A stretch of 64,000 nt of DNA, from the NCBI GenBank assembly GCA_033239525.1, contig BSYO01000038.1, positions 3,239,556 through 3,303,555 on the forward strand, given 5' to 3'. Positions 23,271-34,242 of the stretch are shown here, in pieces. Below the pieces are notes generated by a model that had not been told where the DNA came from, did not search any database, and was given only the letters and a program-made list of their open reading frames with translations. The first letter of the stretch is position 1. Each line of letters starts with the position of its first letter. This stretch comes from Nepenthes gracilis (lineage: Eukaryota; Streptophyta; Magnoliopsida; Caryophyllales; Nepenthaceae). A program made the position numbers and the translations under genes.

Positions 23271-26200
23271 ATATGTAAAGAAGTACTTGTAATTTAAATG
23301 TGTAAAAATATCCCAACAAACCATTAATATGAGGCTATTTGTCTTTTTTTTTATAATTTAAATAAGAATTAAATTTTAATTTAATACACTTAAAATCTAA
23401 TATTTTTAACTAGTGATATATAACTACAGCGTAATAATTTATCTTATATTTGTGTTATAATATAATAAATTTAAAAAAATTAGGAATTACAAAAAAAAAT
23501 TATTAGTTTTAAAATTTTAAAGTCCCACATACTACTTCCATAATTTTTAAAACAATCATCACTATTATAAATAAGTTTAAAATATTTAATAAGATTGTTT
23601 TAATTACTTTTGACAATACTATAAGTAATAATTTTACTAATTTATTTAAATTATAATTTTATCAATTTTAAATGATAAATTATTTTACACAAAATATACA
23701 TACTATATTATTAAGATTTATTTTAATAAAATTTTATAGCTTATTTTTCTAATTTAGAGAAAATAAAAAATATTATTTGATTTATTAGAATTTTTTTTTT
23801 TGAGAATAATAATTCAAGATATTATAAAAACAAAACAAGTTGAGTAATAAGAAGATGAAAATCATCGGTTCAATAAAATAGAACTCAACGTACCAAATGT
23901 TAAAAATTATATATCTTTTTCATTTTATTTTAATGATCTTTTATTATAAAAGTATCACAACAATTGAGCCATTTATAGATATTAATTGAAAGATGATTAA
24001 AATAATTAAATATTTATTAAAAATATTTTATTTTAATACTAACATACTTGTAGGTATTAATCATGCCACCTAAAATCTCCTATTAAGTAAATTATTAACA
24101 TTTACTGATATCATTGTATTTTTTGGAATGATTATAATTTTTTAAAATAATACCAACAACAAAGGTAAACATATTATATAAAATTTAAATAAATAATTTT
24201 AAACAAATATTAAAATTATTAAAAATAGTATATTCATTAATATTATATTTAACTGTATTTTTAAAAAATTCAAATATTAGAAAAATTCTCCAATCCTAAA
24301 CTGCTTTGTAATAATTATAGGCCCTCATATGAATTTACTTGGAGTGTACATATATTTTAATGATTTCTATAATAATATAGGAATAACCAACACTACAAAA
24401 AAAAATAAAGGTGGGTATCTGTCATAATTTATATACATCATAATTAATACCATGAACCGTCTACTCCAATAATAAAAGTATGTAGCAGTAGAGGTGGCTG
24501 ACAAAATTTACTTTTGTTTGTACAATCTCGATGTGAAATATAACCAGTTATTGAAATATAATATCAACTGAATTTATTCATTACTTACCATCGCACCACA
24601 TTTCCAATGCAATACATGTAACAATTTATAATTTCAGATTTTAGATTAGTCAAAGACTAATAAGTACATATTTTTCATACTCATATCAATAACATGGACC
24701 TCTTAACTCCACAAACAAGTACGATATTATCGGAGTTAACTTTTTAATGCCAGGGGTTTAATAGTTGAAAAAAAAAGTGGGATAATATCAAAGACCGTAA
24801 AAATGTTGTCCTTTTCAAGAATTAGTTATATATAAAAGATCGCATCAGAAATTCAACTGTTTTTTATTCTAATGAAGCGAAAGATTCTAAAACTAGCAAT
24901 AATAAAAATTTAAATAAGAGTTAAAAATAATTAAATTATTATTAGATATATTTTTTTATATTTTTAAAATTATAATATTAAAATTATTTAAAATAAATAC
25001 AATATTTTATATTTTTATAATATTTTATATAATTTACTTTTTTTAGCACGTTTAGCCCTTGACTCAGTAGGGCGCCTGCGTAGCGTGTGTCCATTTAACA
25101 TTAATGAGAGGCAGAGCAACAAACGTAGCATTAATATAAATATATGGATGATTTTTTAACTATTTTTTAAATAATGTTAAATAATATTATTAAAATATTT
25201 ATTTGTCTTTATATAAAAATTTTAATATAAACATATCGATAAAATATTATATTATTAAATATCTAATTAAAATTGCTAAAGATTATCCGTCTAGCATAAT
25301 TTTAACGTCACCTTTTTGCCACGTCAGACATAATGCCCACCAATAAATTATGTAAAAAAAAGGAAAAATAGTGGCTTATGTGTCAATGACACGTCAGATT
25401 GTTGGCCTGCTTAGTGAGATTGCTATCCTACTTTTTTAGAAATAGGATGTGAATATTTTAACCTGATTATAAAATTAAAATTTAATAGTTAAATTTTTAA
25501 AAATAAAAATTATTTAAAATAATTATATTAAAAAATTATGTAATGTTAATATTTATTAAATACTAAATTTAACATTTAAAAATTAAATAAAAATAATCAT
25601 TTAAAAAATATTATTTAATATTTAAATTTTAGTCATTAAATTTTTTTATCCAACAATCCAAATTAGAGATATAAAAAAACTAAAAATATACTATTATTTC
25701 TAAATAAAGTGTTAAATTCAATAATTATTAAGGTATATAATAATAAAATATCATTTGTAATTTATTGAAAAAATAAATATAAAAATATAATTGAGTTTAC
25801 ACCTAAAACTTTACATTTGGATCTATTATTTGCTTTATATAGTATAAAAGTCCCGTTTACCAAGATTAAATATAATTTTTCATTTTTTTATATTTTTTAA
25901 TAAATGATATAAATTAAGTCGATATTTAAACCTCAAAGGGTATTTGGTTTTTAAATTTATTATTTTTTATTAAAAATAATACTATAAATAACGCAAATCT
26001 TTTTATGAGTATTTTTTCATATGATACTGACCATTAATTCAGACATTGTCGAAGCTTGATTGTTGAGCATGAGTTTTTAAACTTTAATTGAGAGAAACCG
26101 ATTGATATTATAATAAAATTATAATAATTAACAGACAAATTTTATAAAATTTATTAAAAATATTTAGTAAGATTAACAAAAAAATTATCTTAACTATTAA

Positions 26201-26340
26201 GATATATGTATATATGAATTTTTTATTTATATATTTTTTTTGCTAGCATGGTCAATTAGTCCCACTTCTAAAAATATGAATCTAAAGCTTTTCTAGTTGC
26301 TAAGAGGTAAATTGGTTGCATGACCAAATGACTGCATTTG
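23271..26340. other. A+T-rich intergenic DNA
   Basis: No gene recognised. Small landmarks are a CACTA-like end (cactacaaaaaaaaa at 24391) without a partner terminus, and two ACGTCA motifs (25320, 25391). Confidence 0.45.
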
Positions 26341-26479
26341 CTAGCTAACATAACGACCATGATACCAAGCTGCCAATGGGTCAAGCTTTCTTGTTAGAGT
26401 GGCATTCACTGAATAAGAATGGTTGTACTTAATCGTCTTATTGTAATACCTATCTAACGGTTCAGAATAAATTGATGAA

Positions 26480-27170
26480 ATGATCAGAATCATTGACCAA
26501 AGTGAAAGTAATGGCAATAGTTGAGGCACCACATCAACCAAGATCCAAATGAGTTGGCACTTGCGAGAATCATCCCATTAATATACCTTCATAGGAGTCC
26601 AAACCAAAGTGGTGAAATGATCAAAGTCATTAGCCGTAGTCAAAATGGTTGGCACTAATGGAGGTTCAACATCAACCAAGATTCAAATGAGTTGGCACTA
26701 GTAAGAATTATTCTCTTAGAAAATAGTCCGAACAATGATAGAATGATCAAAGTCGTTGATCAGAATTAAAGTGGTCAACACTAGCGAAGATGTCATATCA
26801 GCCAAAATCCAAACAAGTTGACACTAGTGGAAGCTGTTTCATTAGAAAACCTCTATAATAATCTGAACTAAAATGATAGAGTGGTTATAGTCATTAACTA
26901 GAGTTAAAAAAATCTTAACAATTGGACACTATTAGGAGCTATGACATCAAGATACCTCTCCAACAATCCAATTTAAAGTGACAAAATAACAAAAGTCGTT
27001 AACCTGAGTCAAAGTGGTTTGAACTAGTGTAGGCACCACACTAGATGACACACAAATGAGTTGGCATTAGTGAGAGCTTCCAATCTAAATATTTCTCTAA
27101 CAATCTGGACCAAAGTGACAGTTTGACTAAAGCCATTAACCAGAGTTAAAGTGATAGGCATTAGTGGATC
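26480..27170 (+). repeat. Diverged tandem array with ~104-138-bp units
   Basis: A recurring box (gatcaaagtcattarccagagt, shortened here to its core tcaaagtcatta) appears near 26482, 26619, 26745, 26883, 26987 and 27125. Most intervals are 126-138 bp, with one of about 104. Each unit also carries gttggcactagt-like and caaccaagatccaaatgag-like segments. Units are strongly diverged. There is no coding potential. Confidence 0.7.
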
Positions 27171-28514
27171 CAAATGAAATATTTGAAAAGTTATACATGA
27201 AACAAGTTATTTAAAAACCCCCCACTACGTCTATATTAAAAAATGTGGCAATTAATGCTTAAAAGTATTAACTTTTTAGCAGAAGAGCCTCATATTAAAT
27301 AACTAACAACAACCCTCCATGAGAGAGATCATTTTCCTTTTGAAAGGTTACTTGACCAACTCTAAAGCAGGCAACTGATCTTCTATAAATATAAGTAATA
27401 TTAACACAGGAGGATGTTTGAATCACTTGTAATCTCTTGGGCTTCAAGATTTCTAAATTACTTGTTTTAATACTGTAACATCCCGAATAATTTTAATTTT
27501 ATTATTTAATTGAGATAATTATTTTTAGTAATTTCAGATATAAAGTTTTGTAATTCGTATTCAAAATATAAGTTTGAACTATATTGACCGATGAATTGGG
27601 ATTAGATATTTGGGCCTAATAAATTTAGAATATTCGGATCAATGGGTTTAGGAATAAACGTAGGGTCACTTAATTCAATTAATTTATTTAAATATAATAA
27701 TAATAATTAATAATAAATATAATAATAATAATAATATCAATGGAAGAAAAAGGAAATAAAAGGAAAAAAAAAGGAAAAAGAAAAGGACAAAAAGAAAAGA
27801 AAAAGGAAAGGAAAGAAGAAGAAATGGAAGGAAGGGAGAAAGGAAAAAGAACAAGAAAGAAAGGATAAGAGAGAAAGAGAGAAAAGCGATGTGGCAAAAG
27901 AGGAAGGAATTCGGGCCTCAACTGGAAACTCAACAAAACCCTAATCGATCCTTTCATTATTTAAGGAACATTGGTGTGGGAAGGAGAAGGAACCGCCACT
28001 AAACCCTAGCCCTGAGTGATGCCATCACTGCCGCTGCTAATCGCCGTTGTGAGTAAGGCTGAAGCCACCGCTTCTGCCATCGTTGGTTGGTGTCGCCGTC
28101 GTTGGATGGAGTCGTCGCCATCGTCGATTTGTAGCGTTGCCGTCGTTTCCAGATGAAGGACACGAAATTGAAGCATGTAAACTTCCTACTTCACAAAATT
28201 AACTCTTCCTCTATTCTTGTTATTGTTGAATCTCGAATTTTATACTTTGAATTGGTGGGAAATTGTTGAAAATGGAGGGTACGAATTAGGGAACCCGAAT
28301 GCAGAGTTTCGGCATCGGTGAGGTTGCGACTGGCCTTTTTGAATCAACGATGATTTGGGGCTTTGTAAATTATCTAATGGAATCATAAAGTACCGATTTT
28401 TGTATATTGTGTCCTGATTTTCTGGGATTTCAGACGGTCATAGAAACAGAGCATCATGCTCTATTTTCGTTTTTCCAATTGCGTCCAATGATCCGGAGGC
28501 AGTGAGGGTGCTAC

Positions 28515-28683
28515 TGTAAGGTCTCACATCGGATGAGGAGAGGAATGAAGCATGCTTTATAAAGGCGTGGATACCTCTCCCTTATAGACTCGTTTTGGGG
28601 GCCGTGGGCCTACCAGGAACAAAACCTTTCAGGCTCGATCGAAAGTGGACAATATCCACATGCGGGTGCTTAGGGACGTTACA
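28515..28683 (+). repeat. TRIM-type short LTR, module 1
   Basis: 169 bp, starts TGTAAGGTCTCACATCGG and ends GACGTTACA. It contains the TTTATAAAGG promoter-like box. Aligned end to end with modules 2-4. Confidence 0.8.
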
Positions 28684-29210
28684 GATATCAGGTTGTTGAA
28701 TCTCGGATAATTATTGATTTAACTTATGTAATTATTATATCATTAATATCCGATATGTGTTATTACATCTATTATTTTATTGATTTATTTACTTACTGGA
28801 TATTCGACTCACTCTTATATTTTATTGACTCCAAAGTAGACAGGTTCACATCAGAATAGAAGAAATCGCGTGAGTATACTCCAAGTAGGGGTGATCTCCG
28901 AAATTAAAACTTTCATGATACAGATTTAAGATTTTTATAATTCAGTTACTGTTCAATTTCTATTAGATCTTCTTTATGAGAATTGATATTTTGAGATATC
29001 GATATTATTTATTGAAATTATTTATTACTATTATGAAAATTTATTTAATGATACACTTATAATAATTATTGATGGTGTCTTAAATGATAGTATTGAATTC
29101 ATTTAAGTTACTTGATGACGTATAATTGATGTTTTCGAATGATTCGAGATTCTCACTGTGACGGTTCAGATCGGGTTCGGAGATGCGAGCTCGAGTCACC
29201 ACAACTAAAT

Positions 29211-29379
29211 TGTAAGGTCTCATATCAGATGGGGAGGGGAACGAAGCGTGTTTTATAAAGGCGTGGATACCTCTCCTTTGTGGATGTATTTTCGGGGCCG
29301 TGGGCCTGCTAGGAACAAAACCATGTAGGCTTGGCCTAAAGTAGACAATATCCACATGCGGGTGCCTGAGGACGTTACA
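29211..29379 (+). repeat. TRIM-type short LTR, module 2
   Basis: 169 bp, exactly 696 bp after module 1. Starts TGTAAGGTCTCATATC and ends GACGTTACA. Confidence 0.8.
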
Positions 29380-29906
29380 GATAACAGGTTGTTGAATATC
29401 AGATAATTATTGATTTAACTTATGTAATTATTTTGCTATTAATATCCGAGATGTGTTATTGTATCTATTATTTTATTGATTTATTTACTTACTGGGTATT
29501 CGGCTCACTCTTATATTTTATTGGCTCTAGAGTAGACAGGTTGACATCAAAGTAGAAGAGATCGCGTGGGTAGACTCCAGGCGGAGGTGATCTCCGAAAT
29601 TGAGACTTTCAGGATAGAGATTTAAGATTTTTATGATTCAGTTACTGTTCAATTTCTATTAGATCTTCTTTATAATGATTGATATTTTAGGATATCAATG
29701 TCATTTATTAAAATTATTTATTATTGTTATGGATATTTATTTAATGATACACTTATGATGATTATTAATGGTGTCTTAAATGATAGTATTGAATTCATTT
29801 AAGTTGCTTGATGATATATAATTGATAATTTCAAATGATTCAAGACTCTCACTGTGACGGTTTGGATCGGGTCAGGGGATCCGAGCTCGGGTCGTCACAA
29901 CTAAAT

Positions 29907-30309
29907 TGTGAGGTCCCACATCGGATGGGAAGAGAAATGAAGCGTGCTTTATAAGACATGAATACCTCTCCCTTGTGGACGCGCTTTGGGGGTCGTGGGC
30001 CTACCATGAATAAAACTGTATGGACTTGGCCCAAAACGGATAATATTTACAAATGGGTGCTTGGAAACATTACAGTGGTATCAGAGACGGACCCAATTAG
30101 GTGTGCCAACGAGAACGTTGGGCCCCCATGGGGGGTGGACTGTGAGGTCCCACGTCGGATGAGGAAGGGAACGAAGCGTGCTTTATAAAGGCGTGGATAC
30201 CTCTCCCTTGTGAATGCGTTTTGGCGGCCGTGAGCCTACCAAGGACAAAACCGTGCGGACTTAACCCAAAGCGGATAATATCTATATGCGGGTGTCTGGA
30301 GACGTTACA
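29907..30309 (+). mobile_element. Minimal TRIM retrotransposon (LTR-66 bp-LTR)
   Basis: A 5' LTR (29907-30074, 168 bp) and a 3' LTR (30141-30309, 169 bp) both start TGTGAGGTCCCAC and end in TTACA. Only 66 bp lie between them. These hold a primer binding site (TGGTATCAGAGAC, 30076-30088, tRNA-iMet type) and a short G-rich tract just before the 3' LTR (atggggggtggac, 30128-30140) fit to be the polypurine tract. It lacks coding sequence, as TRIMs do, and would need enzymes supplied in trans. The 5' LTR begins 696 bp after module 2. Confidence 0.85.
30076..30088 (+). other. Primer binding site of the TRIM
   Basis: TGGTATCAGAGAC lies one base after the 5' LTR end, complementary to the 3' end of initiator methionine tRNA. 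Confidence 0.85.
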
Positions 30310-30783
30310 AATACAATTATCGTGACATTTAAATTGACATATTTAAAAAAGTTAAAAGTATATCTTTTAGATAATCTTCTATCTATAAAGAAGGAACCTT
30401 TAAGTATGAAGTACTGTCCTCCAAAAGCCTATCACAATTTTATCTTATACAATATCAAGTTTGGTTAAAACTTAACTAATTTAGAAGTTGAAAGATAAAT
30501 CGAAAAGCCAATTTTGATTCTTTAAGCTATAACTTTGATTAGTGATTTACAGAATCAAAGTTGCAATATTCAAATGCCTAACAATGAATATATTAAGTTG
30601 AATTGACTTCATGATTAACATCAAATGTAAACAATGTTATACCTGACTCGTTTATATAATAAGTTTCACAATTACGTTTGGATAGTGCTCAATTATACAA
30701 ATAAACAAACTTAACAAACTTTATTGATTTGAAAATCTAAACCGTTCACAAATTATTGAAACCATTCACAACCATATTTACTA
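30310..30783. other. Intergenic A+T-rich DNA between two insertions
   Basis: No gene is seen. The AATAC at its left end is the target duplication of the composite element; GTTTC at its right end belongs to the solo LTR. Confidence 0.5.
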
Positions 30784-30788
30784 GTTTC

Positions 30789-31471
30789 TGTTGAGATATG
30801 ACCTACTTATTTAAATTATGAGAAAATATTAAATAACATACAATGAGCAAATAATAACAATCACAAATAATAAAAAAATACACGATTTTACATAAAAAAT
30901 TTTATTTAAAATGAGAGAAAAAATCATTTGAAGATATGTTCGAAATATCGCAATTATACAAAAGTTCAGTTATATAAACCCCAACAAAATACAAGAACTC
31001 AATACATTATATCAAATAAACCGAGTAATAATAAGTACAAAATAAAAAAGGAAAAATATGACTGGTAAACATTCATCTCAACTCCAAGAACAGCATATTT
31101 AATATCGTTGAAAAATAAAACGTGATTCAAAACTCAATCGGATATTCGAATCTTCATCTTCCCTCATTTTTATTTATTTATCTTCTTTTTCTCTCAAATA
31201 CGACACTCAAAGTCTTAGAAAAATACAAGTGGTTGCCCAAAAAATACGTCAGTGTATTTTTATATTGCGAACTGGCACGCGAGCACCCGTCAAATGCGCC
31301 TTGGGCACGGGCACCACTGGGATCAACACATTGGGCACGCCTTGAGCGCGCCTACTGCTTTTGGCGCTCATCACGTGCATGTAATCCACGCATGAGCATC
31401 TCTTGAACAGGCCACCAAATAACATGTCAAATTAGTACGGGATCCACACAATAGCGACCCATTACCCAATA
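30789..31471 (-). repeat. Solo copia LTR with 5-bp target duplication
   Basis: 683 bp bounded by GTTTC repeats (30784-30788, 31472-31476). On the minus strand it ends CTCAACA and starts TATTGGG (expected TGTTG with one transition). It aligns with the reverse complement of the copia LTRs at 35849-36394 and 40676-41328 along its length, including cctac-tatttaaa near the end, the cattcatctt/tctctcaaa leader, and the TGACG-tttttat U3 boundary followed by G+C-rich cacgcgagc motifs. There is no primer binding site or internal sequence next to it. It most likely arose by LTR-LTR recombination. Confidence 0.75.
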
Positions 31472-31476
31472 GTTTC

Positions 31477-32849
31477 ACTCACTATTTCTCTTCATGGTTG
31501 CAACATCTCCATAAACATATAATAATAAATAAGAACAGAATCACGGTTATCTTCCCATTATATTTACAATAAATTTCATTAATGTCAAAGAAATCAAGCT
31601 TGCCAACTACAGCCTTTTCCAAGTCTAGTAATATTATATGATAATATTTGACATATAATATGGCATTCTATTTACTAGTTTTACACTTATGTGGGTTTAA
31701 TAATCTAAATAAATAGATAGAAAGATATATAAGAATTATCCTATATGATGTTTAATACATTTTATAATATATTCTGACAATTAAAAAATATGATCGTATA
31801 CGATTTTATTATATCTTATAAAAATTTATTTTTTATATTAGTCTATTTTTTTATTAAAAATGAGATATCTACATAATTAAGGGCCGATCCTCTCCCTTGC
31901 TTATAAATAATAAAATTATTCTTCATTAATTAAGAATAATGACTGTCATTTTTTTTCAAATAATGAGTGAGTATTTTTTATATTTAAGCTTGAAGGATAT
32001 TTTTAAAACTTCTTTTAAATTTAAATAACACTCTAGAAAAACTGCACACAAATTTATCTTTTATAAATTTTGTAAGTCTTATAAAGAAAGAATCAGCATG
32101 GTGAAAAAAGAGAAATTAATTTTATATTTTTTGAGATAAGAACTTTAATTATGTCTATTATACTTATTTTTTAATTATAAAATTGTGAATAATGTGATGA
32201 CTCTAATGCTTTATATAAATATTTTAATCTTATAAAATTCTTATTGGATACACTATTAAAAAATATTTTAAGGGATTTCTCAAATTATTGATTTTAGAAT
32301 CAATGTAAAAGAAATTAAAAATCGCCAACATTGAGTATTTGATTTTTTTTTTCTTTAATTTCACTTTTCATTCATATATACTAACATTTTGTATCCACAT
32401 TTATACATAAAAAACTTAATATCTGTGATTAATTGTGTTAATTTATGCGATAAAATCAAGATTTATCAAATAAAGTGGCATTAAGTAGCATCCATTTTAA
32501 TATTGATTCTAAATTAATTGCACTTATCACATACATTATTCTTACAGCCTGGACAATTATTTTAAATAAAGCAATAATTAATATTTGAAAATATTATTTT
32601 GACTATTTTTCTCCATCGAAAGCCATTTTTTATGCTTTTGTAAATTCAATTTACATATAAAATCTGTATTTAAAAAATCATAACAAACTTATTAAACTAT
32701 TTTTAAGGTGGGTTTTATTATGATGATTCTAAATATTATGCTTTTTTATCTTTTTAAAAATTGAGATTTGTCCTTATAATTTAAAAGGCTATAATTAAAT
32801 TAATATGTTATTTAAGACATATTTTCCCCACAGATGATCAACATTAAGT
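31477..32849. other. A+T-rich distal upstream region of the MADS gene
   Basis: No gene or delimited repeat recognised. Confidence 0.4.
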
Positions 32850-32950
32850 ATTTTTTTAATGCGAGGGATCCTTTCTTGATGACATAAATAGGAATTTCAA
32901 ATTCATATCATTAATGAATAGCAACCTATTAATCTCTGTATATAGTCATT
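32850..32950 (+). promoter_or_regulatory. Duplicated upstream copy of the MADS core promoter
   Basis: This 101-bp block matches the true promoter at 33265-33367 in order: tttaatg, gatgacataaata, attcatat, attaatga, tagcaacctattaatctctgtatatag. Its TATA position reads ctgtatatag rather than ctatatatag. It could act as a second start site or a remnant; the sequence alone does not say. Confidence 0.7.
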
Positions 32951-33264
32951 AATGAGTAATGGTCTATTAAAATACTATCTTAATCTTTATCTTTCGTCTT
33001 TTTTTTAAAATTATCTCAGCCATTTAAAAAAATAAAAATAAATAATATTTAAAATGATCATAGGAAAATCCATATATATATATATAAACACATTCAAAAT
33101 AGTTTTTTTTTTCCCAACAGATGATAACAGCTATATAGTTTTTTTCCAAATATCATCCCAAAATATTAAAAAAATGAAAAAAATTAAAAGAGATTTTTCT
33201 TCTTTACCTATACATTGAAAAATAGTTGTCAAATGGTTGTGTGTAAATTGTACTAGTGTTATTA

Positions 33265-33367
33265 TTTTTTTTTTAATGAGCAGAATCCGCCATTGATGAC
33301 ATAAATAGAAGTTTAATATTCATATAATTAATGAGTAGAAGCCCATCAATCTCTATATATAGCTATT
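33265..33367 (+). promoter_or_regulatory. Core promoter of the AGL80-like gene
   Basis: The block carries a good TATA box, ctatatatag (33353-33362), 104 bp before the ATG. This predicts a 5' leader of roughly 75 nt. The leader contains a telobox-like aaaccctaaacc directly before the start codon (33451-33464). Confidence 0.7.
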
Positions 33368-33465
33368 GTCTAAGTAAGCCAAGAGGCGAACCCTAATTAG
33401 AATTTCAAATCCAGTCAACTTCTTCTTTTGCCTTTTTTCAGTCAAAAGCCCTAAAACCCTAAACC

Positions 33466-34242
33466 ATGACGAGAAAGAAAGTGAAGCTAGCCTACATCAC
33501 CAATGACTCTGCAAGAAAGGCAACCTTCAAGAAAAGGAAGAAGGGATTCCTGAAGAAGATGTACGAACTTACTACTCTTTGCGAAATCAGGGCTTGCGCT
33601 ATTATATACAGCCCGTACGACGCGGCGCCGGAGGTTTGGCCGAATCTAGGGGAAGCCAAGCAAGTTCTGGCGAAGTTTAAGCGGCTGCCGGAGATGGAGA
33701 AGAGTAAGAAGATGGTGAACCAGGAGGAGTTTCTCCGGCAGAGAATCAACAAGGCGGCGGAGCTGTTGAAGAAGTTGCAGAAGGATAATCGTGAGAAGGA
33801 GATGACTCAAGTTATGTATCAGTGTCTTACTGGGAAGAGCATAGAGGATATGAGCATGATTGATTTGACTGATCTTGGCTGGTTGATTGATCAGAATTTG
33901 AAGGAGATTTACAAGCGGATTGGGCAGCTAAAGAAGGAGGTTGCGCTGCCTAAAGTGGCAGCTAAACAGGCGGCTGCTGGAACTGCTGCGGTGGAGGAGT
34001 TTGGCAGGCAAAGGGGGAGTGGTGGATTTGACCCTGTTGGGATGGAGCAGGCCGTGCAGGGTCAATCATGGTTCATGGATATGATGAACCCACATGACTA
34101 CTTGGGTGGCCCTCCCAGCAGCGGCGGCAGCAGCATCAACGGTGGTGGTAGGGTCGCTGGGGAGAGTAAAATGCTGATGACATTTGCCGATTATAACCAT
34201 AGTCTCAATCCCTTGTGGTCCTGTGCTAATTTCTTCCCTTGA
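33466..34242 (+). CDS. AGL80: Type I (M-gamma) MADS-box transcription factor, AGL80-like
   Basis: The 258-residue single-exon protein starts MTRKKVKLAYITNDSARKAT. The MADS DNA-binding/dimerisation domain covers residues 1-58 (FKKRKKGFLKK, ACAIIYSPYD, EVWP), the signature of the AGL80/PHERES M-gamma group. Residues 75-125 (LPEMEKSKKMVNQEEFLRQR) continue the conserved M-gamma region, with a coiled-coil-like stretch at 90-160. SWFMDMMN at 201-208 matches the C-terminal motif of Arabidopsis AGL80. There is no K domain, as expected for type I. AGL80 works in the nucleus of the central cell, pairing with M-alpha partners such as AGL61, and is needed for central cell and endosperm development; that role here is inferred from homology. 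The Ala/Gly-rich segment (164-232) is variable. ATG context AACC-ATG-A and the upstream TATA box support the start. Orthologue versus paralogue is not resolved. Confidence 0.93.
   Translation: MTRKKVKLAYITNDSARKATFKKRKKGFLKKMYELTTLCEIRACAIIYSPYDAAPEVWPNLGEAKQVLAKFKRLPEMEKSKKMVNQEEFLRQRINKAAELLKKLQKDNREKEMTQVMYQCLTGKSIEDMSMIDLTDLGWLIDQNLKEIYKRIGQLKKEVALPKVAAKQAAAGTAAVEEFGRQRGSGGFDPVGMEQAVQGQSWFMDMMNPHDYLGGPPSSGGSSINGGGRVAGESKMLMTFADYNHSLNPLWSCANFFP

Larger units (their letters stand above)
27474..30309 (+). mobile_element. Composite LTR/TRIM-type element bounded by AATAC duplications
   Basis: The element begins TGTAACATCCCG and ends GACGTTACA, giving complementary termini TGTAAC/GTTACA. It is flanked by identical 5-bp repeats AATAC (27469-27473, 30310-30314). 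Inside lie a long-LTR-like first part (27474-28514, with a purine-rich leader and CCGCC/GTCGTC-rich stretch), then two tandem 696-bp units, each a 169-bp short LTR plus a 527-bp spacer, and then a minimal TRIM. The spacers end in gtcgtcaca or the diverged gtcaccaca, and carry the cttactgg/tattcg/ctcactctta block seen at the tails of repeat family A. It has no protein-coding capacity. Confidence 0.7.

Noticed and set aside
24391..24410. CACTACAAAAAAAAA, like a CACTA transposon end
   Set aside because: No matching inverted terminus or 3-bp duplication was found downstream, and an A run after CACTAC is easily met by chance.
26367..26381. 15-base match aagctgccaatgggt shared with 55313-55327
   Set aside because: Flanks do not align, and one or two 15-base chance matches are expected within 64 kb.
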